Source of the DNA: Methylibium sp965279545
GTDB lineage: Bacteria; Pseudomonadota; Gammaproteobacteria; Burkholderiales; Burkholderiaceae_C
Assembly: GCF_965279545.1 (NCBI RefSeq)
Contig: NZ_OZ257250.1
Coordinates: forward strand, 3,472,001 to 3,536,000
Length of the DNA stretch: 64,000 nucleotides
Direction: 5' to 3'
Below the pieces are notes generated by a model, which was given only the letters and a program-made list of their open reading frames with translations, made no database searches and was not told where the DNA came from. Position numbers and translations under genes: made by a program. This document shows, in pieces, positions 9,379 through 17,378 of the stretch (the stretch's first letter is position 1; each line of letters starts with the position of its first letter).

Positions 9379-10013
9379 CGCGGGATCGCCGAGGCCAGCA
9401 CCGGAAACAGCTTGGCCAGTCCCTCGGCCATGATCTCCACCGCCATCGCCGCCAGGATCAGGCCCATCAGCCGCGTCATCACGTTGATGCCGGTCTTGCC
9501 CAGCACCCGGGCGATGCGGCTCGAAGCCATGAAGGCCAGGTAGACCGCGGCGCCGATCACGACGCCGTAGAGCACCAGCGTACCCAGCTGCCACCAGTGG
9601 CGCGTGCGCTCCGCGTAGATGACCATCGTCGAGATGGTCGCCGGGCCGGTCAGCAGCGGGATCGTCAGCGGCACGACCGCGATGCTGGCGCCGGCATCGG
9701 CCTTCTCGGTGCCTTCGCTCACGTCTTCCTTGCTGGTATCGGCCGGCTGGGCGTTGAGCATCTGCAGCGAGCTGATCAGCAGCAGCGTGCCGCCGCCCAC
9801 CTGGAAGGAGGCGATGCTGATGCCGAAGAACTCGATGATCTTCAGTCCCGCCAGCGCACTGACCGCAATCACGACGAACGCGCTGAACGCACTGACGCGA
9901 ATCGTGTGCTGACGCTGCTGACGGTTGAATCCGGTGGTGAAACTGATGAAGAAGGGGATCGCGCCGATCGGATTCACGATTGCCAGGAGCGCGATCAAAG
10001 GTTTCAGGTCCAT
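9375..10013 (-). CDS. MarC-family integral membrane protein (UPF0056)
   Basis: A 212-residue protein with six predicted helices. The start MDLKPLIALLAIVNPIGAIP carries the NPxG signature, and the internal repeat PLTIPLLTGPATISTMVIYA is diagnostic of MarC/YchE/YhgN proteins. Function is unclear; despite its name the family does not confer multiple antibiotic resistance. The gene is followed by, and overlaps by 4 nt, the GMC oxidoreductase. Confidence 0.92.
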   Translation of the reverse strand: MDLKPLIALLAIVNPIGAIPFFISFTTGFNRQQRQHTIRVSAFSAFVVIAVSALAGLKIIEFFGISIASFQVGGGTLLLISSLQMLNAQPADTSKEDVSEGTEKADAGASIAVVPLTIPLLTGPATISTMVIYAERTRHWWQLGTLVLYGVVIGAAVYLAFMASSRIARVLGKTGINVMTRLMGLILAAMAVEIMAEGLAKLFPVLASAIPR

Positions 10014-10286
10014 CGCGGGATTCTCAGGCCGCGATCAATCGCTTGTCGATCGCCGCCCGTGGCACCCCTCGGTGAGGGACCGTTGGAGACCTGCAGACAG
10101 CACCGCGACCGATCGACTCCGATACAACACTCCAGAGGCCCATTTCACCGAAAGTCCCCTCTTCACCCATAATGGGATTTCGTGTTTGGATGCGGCGCCT
10201 TCTCTGGATCGGTTCCGGCGGGTTGAGGCTCCACATATTGTTCGGTACCGCTGTACCGGTTTTCAGAGGAAGAAAGGCGCTCTCCC

Positions 10287-10796
10287 ATGGGCAACAAGCT
10301 GTATGTAGGCAACCTTGCCTACAGTGTGCGTGACGACGACCTTCAACAGGCGTTTGGCGAATTTGGCAGCGTCACTTCGGCCAAGGTCATGATGGACCGC
10401 GATACCGGCCGCTCGAAGGGCTTCGGCTTCGTCGAGATGGGCACCGATGCCGAAGCCCAGGCTGCCGTCGAAGGCATGAACGGCCAGTCCCTGGCCGGCC
10501 GCGCCATCGTCGTGAACGAGGCCCGTCCCCGTGAAGAGCGGCCGGGCGGCTTCCGCGGCCCCTATGGCGGCGGCGGCGGTGGTGGTGGCGGCTACGGCGG
10601 TGGTGGTGGCGCCGGCGGAGCTGGTGGTGGTGGCTACGGCGGTGGCGGCGGTGGCCGCAGCGGCGGTGGTGGTGGCTACGGCGGTGGCGGTGGTGGCCGC
10701 AGCGGCGGTGGTGGCGGCTACGGCGGCGGCGGTGGTGGCCGCAGCGGCGGTGGTGGTGGCTACGGCGGTGGCGGTGGTGGCCGCGGCGGCTACTGA
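10287..10796 (+). CDS. RRM-domain RNA-binding protein with glycine-rich tail
   Basis: A 169-residue protein. One RRM (about residues 1-82) has RNP2 KLYVGNLAY and RNP1 SKGFGFVEM. The tail (about 88-169) is almost only Gly with regularly spaced Tyr, Arg and Ser. It matches the cyanobacterial Rbp and beta/gammaproteobacterial RRM proteins, which bind single-stranded RNA and are often cold-inducible. The 5' leader (10014-10286) is long, and purine-rich GAGGAAGAAAG lies upstream of the ATG. A strong terminator follows at 10838-10873, so it is probably monocistronic. Confidence 0.93.
   Translation: MGNKLYVGNLAYSVRDDDLQQAFGEFGSVTSAKVMMDRDTGRSKGFGFVEMGTDAEAQAAVEGMNGQSLAGRAIVVNEARPREERPGGFRGPYGGGGGGGGGYGGGGGAGGAGGGGYGGGGGGRSGGGGGYGGGGGGRSGGGGGYGGGGGGRSGGGGGYGGGGGGRGGY
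10624..10793 (+). repeat. In-frame 42-bp tandem repeat encoding the glycine-rich tail
   Basis: About four copies of a 42-bp unit encode the 14-residue unit YGGGGGGRSGGGGG. The copies differ mainly at GGC/GGT synonymous positions, and the last one is degenerate (GRGGY). Such repeats change length readily by slippage. Confidence 0.9.
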
Positions 10797-10837
10797 AGCA
10801 AGCTCGCGAGCCGGTTGACGCTGGCTCGTGATCGCAC

Positions 10838-10873
10838 AAGGCGGTGGCGCTTCGGCCCACCGCCTTTGTTTTT
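10838..10873 (+). terminator. Intrinsic terminator of the RRM gene
   Basis: A 10-bp stem, AAGGCGGTGG with CCACCGCCTT, encloses a short loop containing CTTCGG. It is followed by TTTGTTTTT on the plus strand. Confidence 0.92.
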
Positions 10874-10886
10874 GGCGACGTGCGGT

Positions 10887-11696
10887 CTATTCGCCTCGGC
10901 GCTTCTTGCGTGCGCGACCGGCGAGCAACCGGTCCAGCAGCGCGTTCGGCAGCAGGCGCAGCAGCTTGGCGGCCACACCCATCTGCCAGGGGATCACCCG
11001 GTAGCTGACCCCGGACTGGATCGCCGCGAAGGCGCGCTCGGCGAATGCTTCGGGTGTCATCAGGAAGGGCATGCCGTAGCGGTTGCTTGCGGTGAGCGGC
11101 GTCGCCACATAGCCGGGCAGCAAGGTCACGACCTTCACGCCGAACGGCCGGCATTCGCCGCGCAGGCTCTCGCAGTAGCTCACCACGCCGGCCTTGCTCG
11201 CACAGTAGGCACCATGGCCGGGCAAGCCGCGGATCGCGGCAACGCTGGCGATGCCGACCAGCGTTCCCACCCGTGCAGCCGGCCCCGCGCGTTCACCGCG
11301 TTCACCGCGTTCGCGCAGGGCCTTCAGGAAAGGCTGGAAAGTCGCGGCCATGCCAAGGTTGTTGGTCTCGAACGTGGCGCGGATCACTTCCAGATCCTCG
11401 TACTCCGCGGTATCGACGCCGATGCTGATGCCCGCGTTGGCGACCACGACGTCGGGCAGGCCCAGGCGCTGCAGACAATCGCGGCCCGCGGCCGTGATGC
11501 TCGCCACGTCGCGCACGTCGGCCGCGTAGGCGACCCACCGCTGCGCCGGCCAGCCCTGGGCACGGCACCAGTCCTCGATCTCGCCGGCGCGGCGCGCCAC
11601 CAGTGCCAGGCGGTAGCCGGCACGTGCGAAACGCGCGGCCAGCGCCCGGCCGATGCCGCTGGAGGCGCCGGTGATGAAGACCAGCGGCGGGCTCAC
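10887..11696 (-). CDS. SDR-family oxidoreductase
   Basis: A 269-residue classical short-chain dehydrogenase. The cofactor motif TGASSGIGRAL is at about residues 9-19, NAGIS near 90, a Ser within GIASVAAIRGLPG, and the catalytic YCASK (Tyr-x-x-x-Lys) near 166. The C-terminus is very basic (RARKKRRGE). The GTG at 11696 overlaps the stop of lptC (GTGA), so it is co-translated with the kdsD-kdsC-lptC operon. This is the place where lptA is normally found. Substrate unknown. Confidence 0.9.
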   Translation of the reverse strand: MSPPLVFITGASSGIGRALAARFARAGYRLALVARRAGEIEDWCRAQGWPAQRWVAYAADVRDVASITAAGRDCLQRLGLPDVVVANAGISIGVDTAEYEDLEVIRATFETNNLGMAATFQPFLKALRERGERGERAGPAARVGTLVGIASVAAIRGLPGHGAYCASKAGVVSYCESLRGECRPFGVKVVTLLPGYVATPLTASNRYGMPFLMTPEAFAERAFAAIQSGVSYRVIPWQMGVAAKLLRLLPNALLDRLLAGRARKKRRGE

Positions 11697-12382
11697 GGCG
11701 TCGGCCGCAGCTCGCCGGTCACACGGCCGCTCAGCTGACCGATGCGGTCGAGATGGTTGTAGTCGAGGCTGCCGGCGCGCAGCTCGCCGCGACCGGTGAG
11801 CATGGTGACCGGGAGGTGCGAGCGCACGCGCTCGGTCTCGGTGAAGAGCTCCAGAAACTCGCCGCGGATCTCGATGCGCGCACCCGGCCCCTCGCCCGGG
11901 CCCGGCTCGCGGACCACGCGGGCGCCGCCGGTGAGCCGCACCTGTGTGGCATCGCCATTGCTCAGCGCCTGCCGCGCGCTGCCCAGCGTGACGCGACCCG
12001 TTTCGTCGACCGCGCGCAGGCGCACGCCCTCGACTTCGATCGTGTCGGTGTCCGGAAAGTGCTGCATCACGTCGCCTTCGAGCCGCGACCGCAGCTGCCC
12101 ACCCGCCCCGTAGCTCACGACCGCAAAGCCCCGCATCGTGTAGTCCGGCTCGTGGCGCAGCGGCGCCACGGCCTGTGCGCCGCCCGGGACCGGCGTGTTC
12201 TTCACCAGCCACCAGCTCAGGGCCGCGAGCACGCTCATCAGCAGCACCGGCAGGTAGCGCAGCAACTGGTCCAGCAGCCGCGCGGTCCAGGGGCCCTGGA
12301 TCCTGCCACCGGCCCCGCCCTGCGGCACGAGCGGCAACAGTTCGCTGAATGGCGGCTCGGGGCTGTCGCCACGATCGGTCAT
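11693..12382 (-). CDS. lptC: LPS export ABC transporter periplasmic protein LptC
   Basis: A 229-residue protein with an N-terminal cytoplasmic tail, one membrane anchor (about residues 40-60, LLRYLPVLLMSVLAALSWWL) and a periplasmic OstA-like beta-jellyroll domain (for example PDYTMRGFAVVSYGAGGQLR). LptC links LptB2FG to LptA in the lipopolysaccharide bridge. Overlaps of 4 nt with kdsC upstream and with the SDR gene downstream show a coupled operon. It is longer than E. coli LptC (191 aa), mostly at the N-terminus, as is usual in Burkholderiales. lptA and lptB do not follow it here. Confidence 0.9.
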   Translation of the reverse strand: MTDRGDSPEPPFSELLPLVPQGGAGGRIQGPWTARLLDQLLRYLPVLLMSVLAALSWWLVKNTPVPGGAQAVAPLRHEPDYTMRGFAVVSYGAGGQLRSRLEGDVMQHFPDTDTIEVEGVRLRAVDETGRVTLGSARQALSNGDATQVRLTGGARVVREPGPGEGPGARIEIRGEFLELFTETERVRSHLPVTMLTGRGELRAGSLDYNHLDRIGQLSGRVTGELRPTP

Positions 12383-12981
12383 GGCGGCGCAGCCGGGGTG
12401 CCACCGTCCAGCGTGGTCAGATGCCCCTGCAGCAGGTCGGCGTAGCGGCCACTGGCAACGAGCAGCACATCGCAGAACTCGCGCGCCGCACCGTGGCCGC
12501 CCGCCGCCGCCGTGACGTGATCGACCAGCGCACGCACCTCGCCGTGCGCGTTGGCCGGGGCTGCCGCGAAGCCGGCGCGCACCAGCAGCGGCAGGTCAGG
12601 CCAGTCGTCGCCGATCGCGGCGACCTGCGGCCAGTCGAGGCCGAGCGCACCGAGCAGTGCCGTCGCGGCAGCGAGCTTGTCGCGTGCCCCGTAGACCGCG
12701 TGCGCGATGCCGAGGTCGGCCACGCGCCGGCGCACCGCCGGCGAATCGCGTCCCGTGATCACCAGTGGCGCGATGCCGCCTTGCGCCAGCAGCTTCAGGC
12801 CGTGGCCGTCGAGCGAGTTGAAGGCCTTGACGGTCTCGCCGTGCTCGCCGATGTAGAGCCGGCCATCGGTCAGCACGCCGTCCACGTCGAAGAGGGCGGC
12901 CCGCATGCCCTGCGCCTTCAGCAGCAGGGCCGGCGCGAAGCGCAGCGTTGCCCGGAGTTCGCGCAGGCCCTCGTCGCGCAT
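12379..12981 (-). CDS. kdsC: 3-deoxy-D-manno-octulosonate 8-phosphate phosphatase KdsC
   Basis: A 200-residue HAD-superfamily phosphatase, the last step of Kdo synthesis. HAD motif I is FDVDGVLTDG (about residues 32-41), motif II is VITGRDS, and the late GDDWPDLPLL carries the acidic pair. The lack of a large cap domain fits KdsC, which works as a tetramer. The start overlaps the kdsD stop by 1 nt (TGATG), and the stop overlaps lptC. Confidence 0.94.
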   Translation of the reverse strand: MRDEGLRELRATLRFAPALLLKAQGMRAALFDVDGVLTDGRLYIGEHGETVKAFNSLDGHGLKLLAQGGIAPLVITGRDSPAVRRRVADLGIAHAVYGARDKLAAATALLGALGLDWPQVAAIGDDWPDLPLLVRAGFAAAPANAHGEVRALVDHVTAAAGGHGAAREFCDVLLVASGRYADLLQGHLTTLDGGTPAAPP

Positions 12982-14024
12982 CAGATGACCTTCGCGCGCA
13001 GCAGGTCGTTGATGTTCAGCGCACCGACCAGCATGCCCTGCGCATCGACCACCAGCACGCTGGTGATGCGGTGCGCCTCCATCAGGTCGGCCGCATCGAC
13101 CGCCAGGGCGTCATCGCGCACCGTGCGCGGCGCCGGGTGCATCACGTCGGCGGCCGTCAGCGCGCGCAGGTCGCCGCCCTTCTCGACCAGCCGGCGCAGG
13201 TCGCCATCGGTGAAGATGCCCAGCACCCGGTCGGCGCCGTCGACGATCGCGGTGGCGCCCAGTCCCTTGGCACTCATCTCGCGCATCAGTTCGGTGAACG
13301 CGGTGCCGGGCGCCACGCACGGCACCGCCTCGCCGCCGCGCATCACGTCGCGCACATGGGTCAGCAGCTTGCGGCCCAGCGAGCCGCCCGGGTGCGAGCG
13401 GGCGAAATCTTCTTCCTTGAAGCCGCGCGCATCGAGCAGCGCGACCGCGAGCGCGTCACCCAGTGCCATCTGTGCGGTGGTGCTGGCGGTCGGCGCCAGG
13501 TTCAGCGGGCAGGCCTCCTGCTCGACGGCGCTGTCGAGCACCAGCTCGGCATGGCGCGCGAGGTTGGAGTCGGCCCGGCCGGTGATCGCGATCAGCATCA
13601 CGCCCAGGCGCTTGAGCACCGGCAGGATCGCGGCGAGCTCGTCGCTTTCACCGGAGTTCGAGATCGCCAGCACGACATCGGCCGCGGTCACCATGCCCAG
13701 GTCGCCATGGCTGGCTTCGCCCGGGTGCACGAACATCGCCGGCGTGCCGGTCGAGGCCAGGGTCGCGGCGATCTTGCGCCCCACGTGTCCGCTCTTGCCC
13801 ATGCCCATCACGACCACGCGGCCGCGGCAGTCCAGCATCGAAGCAACAGCTTTCGCGAACGCATCGGCCATCGTGCCGGCGATGCGCTGCTGCAGTGCGC
13901 TCAGCGCCTGGGCCTCGACCGCCAGCGCCTGCGCGCCCATCTCGACACTGCGTTGCGGGGAATAGGACGGGGTCTGGGTCACAGGGTGTGCCCCGGGCTC
14001 GCGCCACGGGGCCTTGGGTAGCAT
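12981..14024 (-). CDS. kdsD: Arabinose-5-phosphate isomerase KdsD
   Basis: A 347-residue enzyme. The N-terminal SIS domain (about residues 50-190) contains GMGKSGHVGRKIAATLASTG and SNSGESDEL, followed by two CBS domains (about 220-340). It makes arabinose 5-phosphate from ribulose 5-phosphate for Kdo synthesis. It is the first gene of the kdsD-kdsC-lptC-SDR operon and is divergent from the CPA2 antiporter, the arrangement commonly seen in Burkholderiales. The promoter must lie in the 70-nt divergent spacer. Confidence 0.95.
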   Translation of the reverse strand: MLPKAPWREPGAHPVTQTPSYSPQRSVEMGAQALAVEAQALSALQQRIAGTMADAFAKAVASMLDCRGRVVVMGMGKSGHVGRKIAATLASTGTPAMFVHPGEASHGDLGMVTAADVVLAISNSGESDELAAILPVLKRLGVMLIAITGRADSNLARHAELVLDSAVEQEACPLNLAPTASTTAQMALGDALAVALLDARGFKEEDFARSHPGGSLGRKLLTHVRDVMRGGEAVPCVAPGTAFTELMREMSAKGLGATAIVDGADRVLGIFTDGDLRRLVEKGGDLRALTAADVMHPAPRTVRDDALAVDAADLMEAHRITSVLVVDAQGMLVGALNINDLLRAKVI

Positions 14025-14094
14025 CGGACGATTCTAGGCGCCGCCTCCTGCTCCGGCATTCGGCCGCGGCACCGATCCTGCAAGCCCCCACCGG

Positions 14095-16092
14095 ATGGCC
14101 ACTTCCCTCGAACTCGCCCTGCTCTACCTCGTTGCCGCGGTCCTCAGCGTGGCGACCTGCCGGTCGCTGAAACTGCCGCCGATGCTCGGCTACCTGGCTG
14201 CCGGCGTGCTGATCGGTCCGAACGCGCTGGCGTTCGCGCGCGACTCGGCCGGTGTGCAGTACCTGGCCGAGTTCGGTGTCGTCTTCCTGATGTTCGTGAT
14301 CGGGCTGGAGTTCAACCTGCCCAAGCTGCGCAGCATGCGCACGCTGGTGTTCGGACTGGGCTTCTCGCAGGTCTCGCTGACCATGCTCGCCGCGGTGGCC
14401 GGCAACGCGCTGCTCGCCTGGTGCCTTGCGCTCGCCGGCAAGCCCTGGGGCCTGGGCTGGCAGAACGCGGTGGCGCTGGGTGCGGCGCTCGCGATGAGCA
14501 GCACGGCGATCGTCGTCAAGCTGATGGCCGAGCGCATCGAGCTCGAGTCGCCGCACGGGCGCCGCGTCATGGGCGTGCTGCTGTTCCAGGATCTGGCCGT
14601 CGTGCCGCTGCTGGTGCTGATCCCGGCCCTCGGCGACTCGGCTGGCGACATGACCCGGGCGCTGCTGTTCGCCGCACTCAAGGCCGCCGTCCTGCTCACG
14701 CTGCTGCTGGTCGGTGGGCAGCGGGTGATGCGCTGGTGGCTCACGCTGGTGGCGCGCGGGCGCAGCGAGGAGCTGTTCATCCTGAACCTGCTGCTCGTCA
14801 CGCTGGGCCTGGCCTGGCTCACCGAGCACGCCGGGCTGTCGCTGGCACTCGGCGCCTTCATCGCCGGCATGCTGATCGCCGAGACCGAATACAAGCACCA
14901 GGTCGAGACCGACATCCGGCCCTTCCACGACGTGCTGCTCGGCCTGTTCTTCGTCACCATCGGCATGAAGCTCGACTGGCGCGCGATCTCGGACCAGTGG
15001 GCGGTGGTGGCCGCGCTGACGGTGCTGCCGGTGCTGTTCAAGTTCGGCCTCGTCACGCTGCTGGCGCGCGTCTTCGGCGCGCCCGCGGGGGTCGCGCTGC
15101 GCACCGGCCTCTACCTGGCGCAGGCCGGCGAGTTCGGCTTCGTGCTGCTGGCGCTGGCCACGCAGAACAACCTGCTGCCTGTCCGCCTGCAAAGCCCGGT
15201 GCTGGCATCGATGGTGCTGTCGATGCTGGCCACGCCGCTGCTGATCCTCTACAGCAACCGCATCGTGATGCGGCTCGCGGCCAGCGACTGGCTGCTGCAG
15301 TCGGTCGCGCTGACCAGCATCGCCACGCGCGCGATCCATGCCGAAGCGCACGTGATCATCTGCGGCTACGGCCGCAGCGGCCAGAACCTCGCGCAGCTGC
15401 TGAGTTCCGAGCACATCCCCTACATGGCGCTCGACCTCGACCCCGACCGGGTGCGCCAGGCCGCCGCCGCCGGCCAGAACGTGGTGTTCGGCGACGCCGC
15501 GCGGCTGCAGAGCCTGATGGCCGCCGGCCTGGCACGCGCGACGGCGGTGGTCATCAGCTACCACGACACGCCGTCCGCGCTGAGGATCCTGCGCCTGGTT
15601 CGCGAACACGCGCCCACCGTGCCCGTGATCGTGCGCACCCTCGACGACAGCGACCTCGAACCGCTGCAGGCCGCCGGCGCGACCGAGGTCGTGCCGGAGG
15701 CCATCGAGGGCTCCCTGATGATGGCCTCACACGTGCTGGCGCTGGTCGGCGTGCCGATGCGGCGCGTGATCCGCGTGGTGCAGGACCAGCGCGATGCGCG
15801 CTACGGCCTGCTGCGCGGCTACTTCCACGGCGCCGACGACGACACCGTCGAGGAACTGCAGCAGCGGCGGCTGCAGAGCTTCACGCTGTCCGAGAGCAGC
15901 GCCAGCCTCGGTCAGACCGTCGGCCAGCAGGCGCTCGCCGAGCTGGAGGTGCAACTCGTGTCGCTGCGCCGCGCCCGCGGGAACGTCGTGCACCCGGACG
16001 ACGCGCTCATGCTCGCCGCCGGCGACACGCTGGTGCTGTCGGGCCGGCCCGAGACGCTGGCCCGCGCCGAGGCGCGACTGCTCAGAGGCTGA
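14095..16092 (+). CDS. CPA2-family cation:proton antiporter with RCK domains (KefB/YbaL-like)
   Basis: A 665-residue protein. About 12 membrane helices form the CPA2 exchanger module (residues 1-390). A TrkA-N/RCK Rossmann domain follows (about 418-540; HVIICGYGRSGQNLAQLLSS), then a TrkA-C domain (about 575-660). Such proteins exchange K+ or Na+ for H+, gated by NAD(H) or thiol adducts. The gene is divergent from kdsD. Confidence 0.93.
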   Translation: MATSLELALLYLVAAVLSVATCRSLKLPPMLGYLAAGVLIGPNALAFARDSAGVQYLAEFGVVFLMFVIGLEFNLPKLRSMRTLVFGLGFSQVSLTMLAAVAGNALLAWCLALAGKPWGLGWQNAVALGAALAMSSTAIVVKLMAERIELESPHGRRVMGVLLFQDLAVVPLLVLIPALGDSAGDMTRALLFAALKAAVLLTLLLVGGQRVMRWWLTLVARGRSEELFILNLLLVTLGLAWLTEHAGLSLALGAFIAGMLIAETEYKHQVETDIRPFHDVLLGLFFVTIGMKLDWRAISDQWAVVAALTVLPVLFKFGLVTLLARVFGAPAGVALRTGLYLAQAGEFGFVLLALATQNNLLPVRLQSPVLASMVLSMLATPLLILYSNRIVMRLAASDWLLQSVALTSIATRAIHAEAHVIICGYGRSGQNLAQLLSSEHIPYMALDLDPDRVRQAAAAGQNVVFGDAARLQSLMAAGLARATAVVISYHDTPSALRILRLVREHAPTVPVIVRTLDDSDLEPLQAAGATEVVPEAIEGSLMMASHVLALVGVPMRRVIRVVQDQRDARYGLLRGYFHGADDDTVEELQQRRLQSFTLSESSASLGQTVGQQALAELEVQLVSLRRARGNVVHPDDALMLAAGDTLVLSGRPETLARAEARLLRG

Positions 16093-16186
16093 CCGGGCGA
16101 TGCGCCACGGCACCGCCGCCCGCGCCGTGCTGCCGATAATGACCCCTGCTCCGCCGAGAACCGCGCCGCCGAGCGCGCCCGCCGCC

Positions 16187-16726
16187 ATGGACGACCGCGC
16201 CCTGATCCGCCAGACCATCCGCACCGTGCCCGACTGGCCGGAGCCGGGCGTGCAGTTCCGCGACATCACGCCGCTGCTGCAGAACCCAAGAGTGTTTCGC
16301 GTGCTGATCGACCAGTTCGTGCACCGCTACTTCGACCAGCGCCCAGGGGCCGTGGCCGGGCTGGACGCGCGCGGCTTCATCATCGGCTCGGTACTGGCCT
16401 ACGAACTGGGCATCGGCTTCGTGCCGATCCGCAAGAAGGGCAAGCTGCCCTACACCACCGTCGCGGAAAGCTACGAGCTCGAGTACGGCTCGGCCGCGGT
16501 CGAGATCCACACCGACGCGGTACAGCCCGGCGACCGCGTGCTGCTGATCGACGACCTGATCGCCACCGGCGGCACCATGATGGCCGGCAAGCGCCTGCTC
16601 GAGCGACTCGGCGCGACGGTGATCGAAGGCGCGGCCATCGTCGACCTGCCCGAGCTGGGCGGCGCCGCGAAGCTGCGCGCCGCGGGCCTGAAACTGTTCA
16701 CCCTGGTTTCGTTCGAGGGGCACTGA
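16187..16726 (+). CDS. apt: Adenine phosphoribosyltransferase
   Basis: A 179-residue purine-salvage enzyme that makes AMP from adenine and PRPP. The PRPP-binding motif is RVLLIDDLIATGGTM (about residues 121-135). Other family segments are VPDWPEPGVQFRDITPLL near the N-terminus, GLDARGFIIG and PIRKKGKLPY. The ATG at 16187 gives the family's usual length; an in-frame ATG at 16139 would add 16 residues of low-complexity Pro/Ala sequence and looks less likely. A bidirectional terminator follows. Confidence 0.95.
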   Translation: MDDRALIRQTIRTVPDWPEPGVQFRDITPLLQNPRVFRVLIDQFVHRYFDQRPGAVAGLDARGFIIGSVLAYELGIGFVPIRKKGKLPYTTVAESYELEYGSAAVEIHTDAVQPGDRVLLIDDLIATGGTMMAGKRLLERLGATVIEGAAIVDLPELGGAAKLRAAGLKLFTLVSFEGH

Positions 16727-16760
16727 GCGCCTGCAAGCGGCCATCGCCGTGCAGCAAGAA

Positions 16761-16784
16761 CAAGGGCCGCGAAAGCGGCCCTTG
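16761..16784. terminator. Bidirectional intrinsic terminator between apt and the cNMP-binding gene
   Basis: A perfect 10-bp stem, CAAGGGCCGC with GCGGCCCTTG, closed by a GAAA tetraloop. It lies between two convergent genes. There is no long T-run, so efficiency is uncertain. Confidence 0.75.
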
Positions 16785-16811
16785 TCGAAGTTTCCGCGCG
16801 CAGCGATCCCG

Positions 16812-17270
16812 CTATGTGATCGGCGTCTGACGGGAGATATTCGCCCGCATGCGCAGCGCCATGACCGAGCCCGCCGCACGCAGGACTTCCAGCGCGATCA
16901 CCGGCACGCGCGCGCACAGCTCCTCGAAGCGCGGCAGGCGCAGTGCCCATACCACGCTCGGTGTCATGGCCTCGACCGAGGCCGTGCGCTCGCCGTCTGC
17001 GAACAGGCCGGGCTCGCCGCACATCGCGCCGGGCCGCAGGATCGCGATCTTGTTCGTGCCGCCGGTCGCATAGACCTGCAGCGAGCCCTGGCCCAGGAAG
17101 TACAGCGTGCGGTCCTGTTCGCCCTGTTTCAGCAGCAGCTCTCCCGAGCGGATTTCGTGGCGCGTCAGGTACTGCAGGAAGGTGCGCCATTGCTGCGGGT
17201 CCAGGCGCGGGCGGAACGCGTCTTCGGCGTTCAGCGATTGGATCGCCTGGAGCAGTTCGTCGGTCGTCAT
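16812..17270 (-). CDS. Small cyclic-nucleotide-binding-domain protein
   Basis: A 152-residue protein that is essentially one cNMP-binding beta-roll (about residues 30-145), with the phosphate-binding-cassette region PGAMCGEPGLFADGERTASV. There is no helix-turn-helix, so it is not a Crp/Fnr transcription factor. It may be a sensor or docking subunit. The ATG at 17270 follows GAAGAAGA. The canonical PBC Arg is at or near the R of GERTAS, so ligand binding is plausible but not certain. Confidence 0.82.
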   Translation of the reverse strand: MTTDELLQAIQSLNAEDAFRPRLDPQQWRTFLQYLTRHEIRSGELLLKQGEQDRTLYFLGQGSLQVYATGGTNKIAILRPGAMCGEPGLFADGERTASVEAMTPSVVWALRLPRFEELCARVPVIALEVLRAAGSVMALRMRANISRQTPIT

Positions 17271-17378
17271 GGCTGGGTCTTCTTCGGTGGGCTGTTGCTT
17301 GCATCGATTATCGGCAGGTCGGCCGCACAAGCCAAACGCGCGCTTCGGGGAGGTCGGCGGTGCCGAGCGTGACTTGCG

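Noticed and set aside
10570..10796. Regularly spaced repeats as a possible CRISPR array
   Set aside because: The repeats are in frame within the RRM gene and have no unique spacers.
10387..11154. His-rich frame on the minus strand across the glycine repeat
   Set aside because: The HHRR-type sequence is the reverse complement of the Gly-rich tandem repeat and not a gene.
14421..16139. Open frame of 572 codons in another frame of the antiporter gene
   Set aside because: Arg/Ala/Gly-rich shadow of the CPA2 antiporter, with no recognisable motif.
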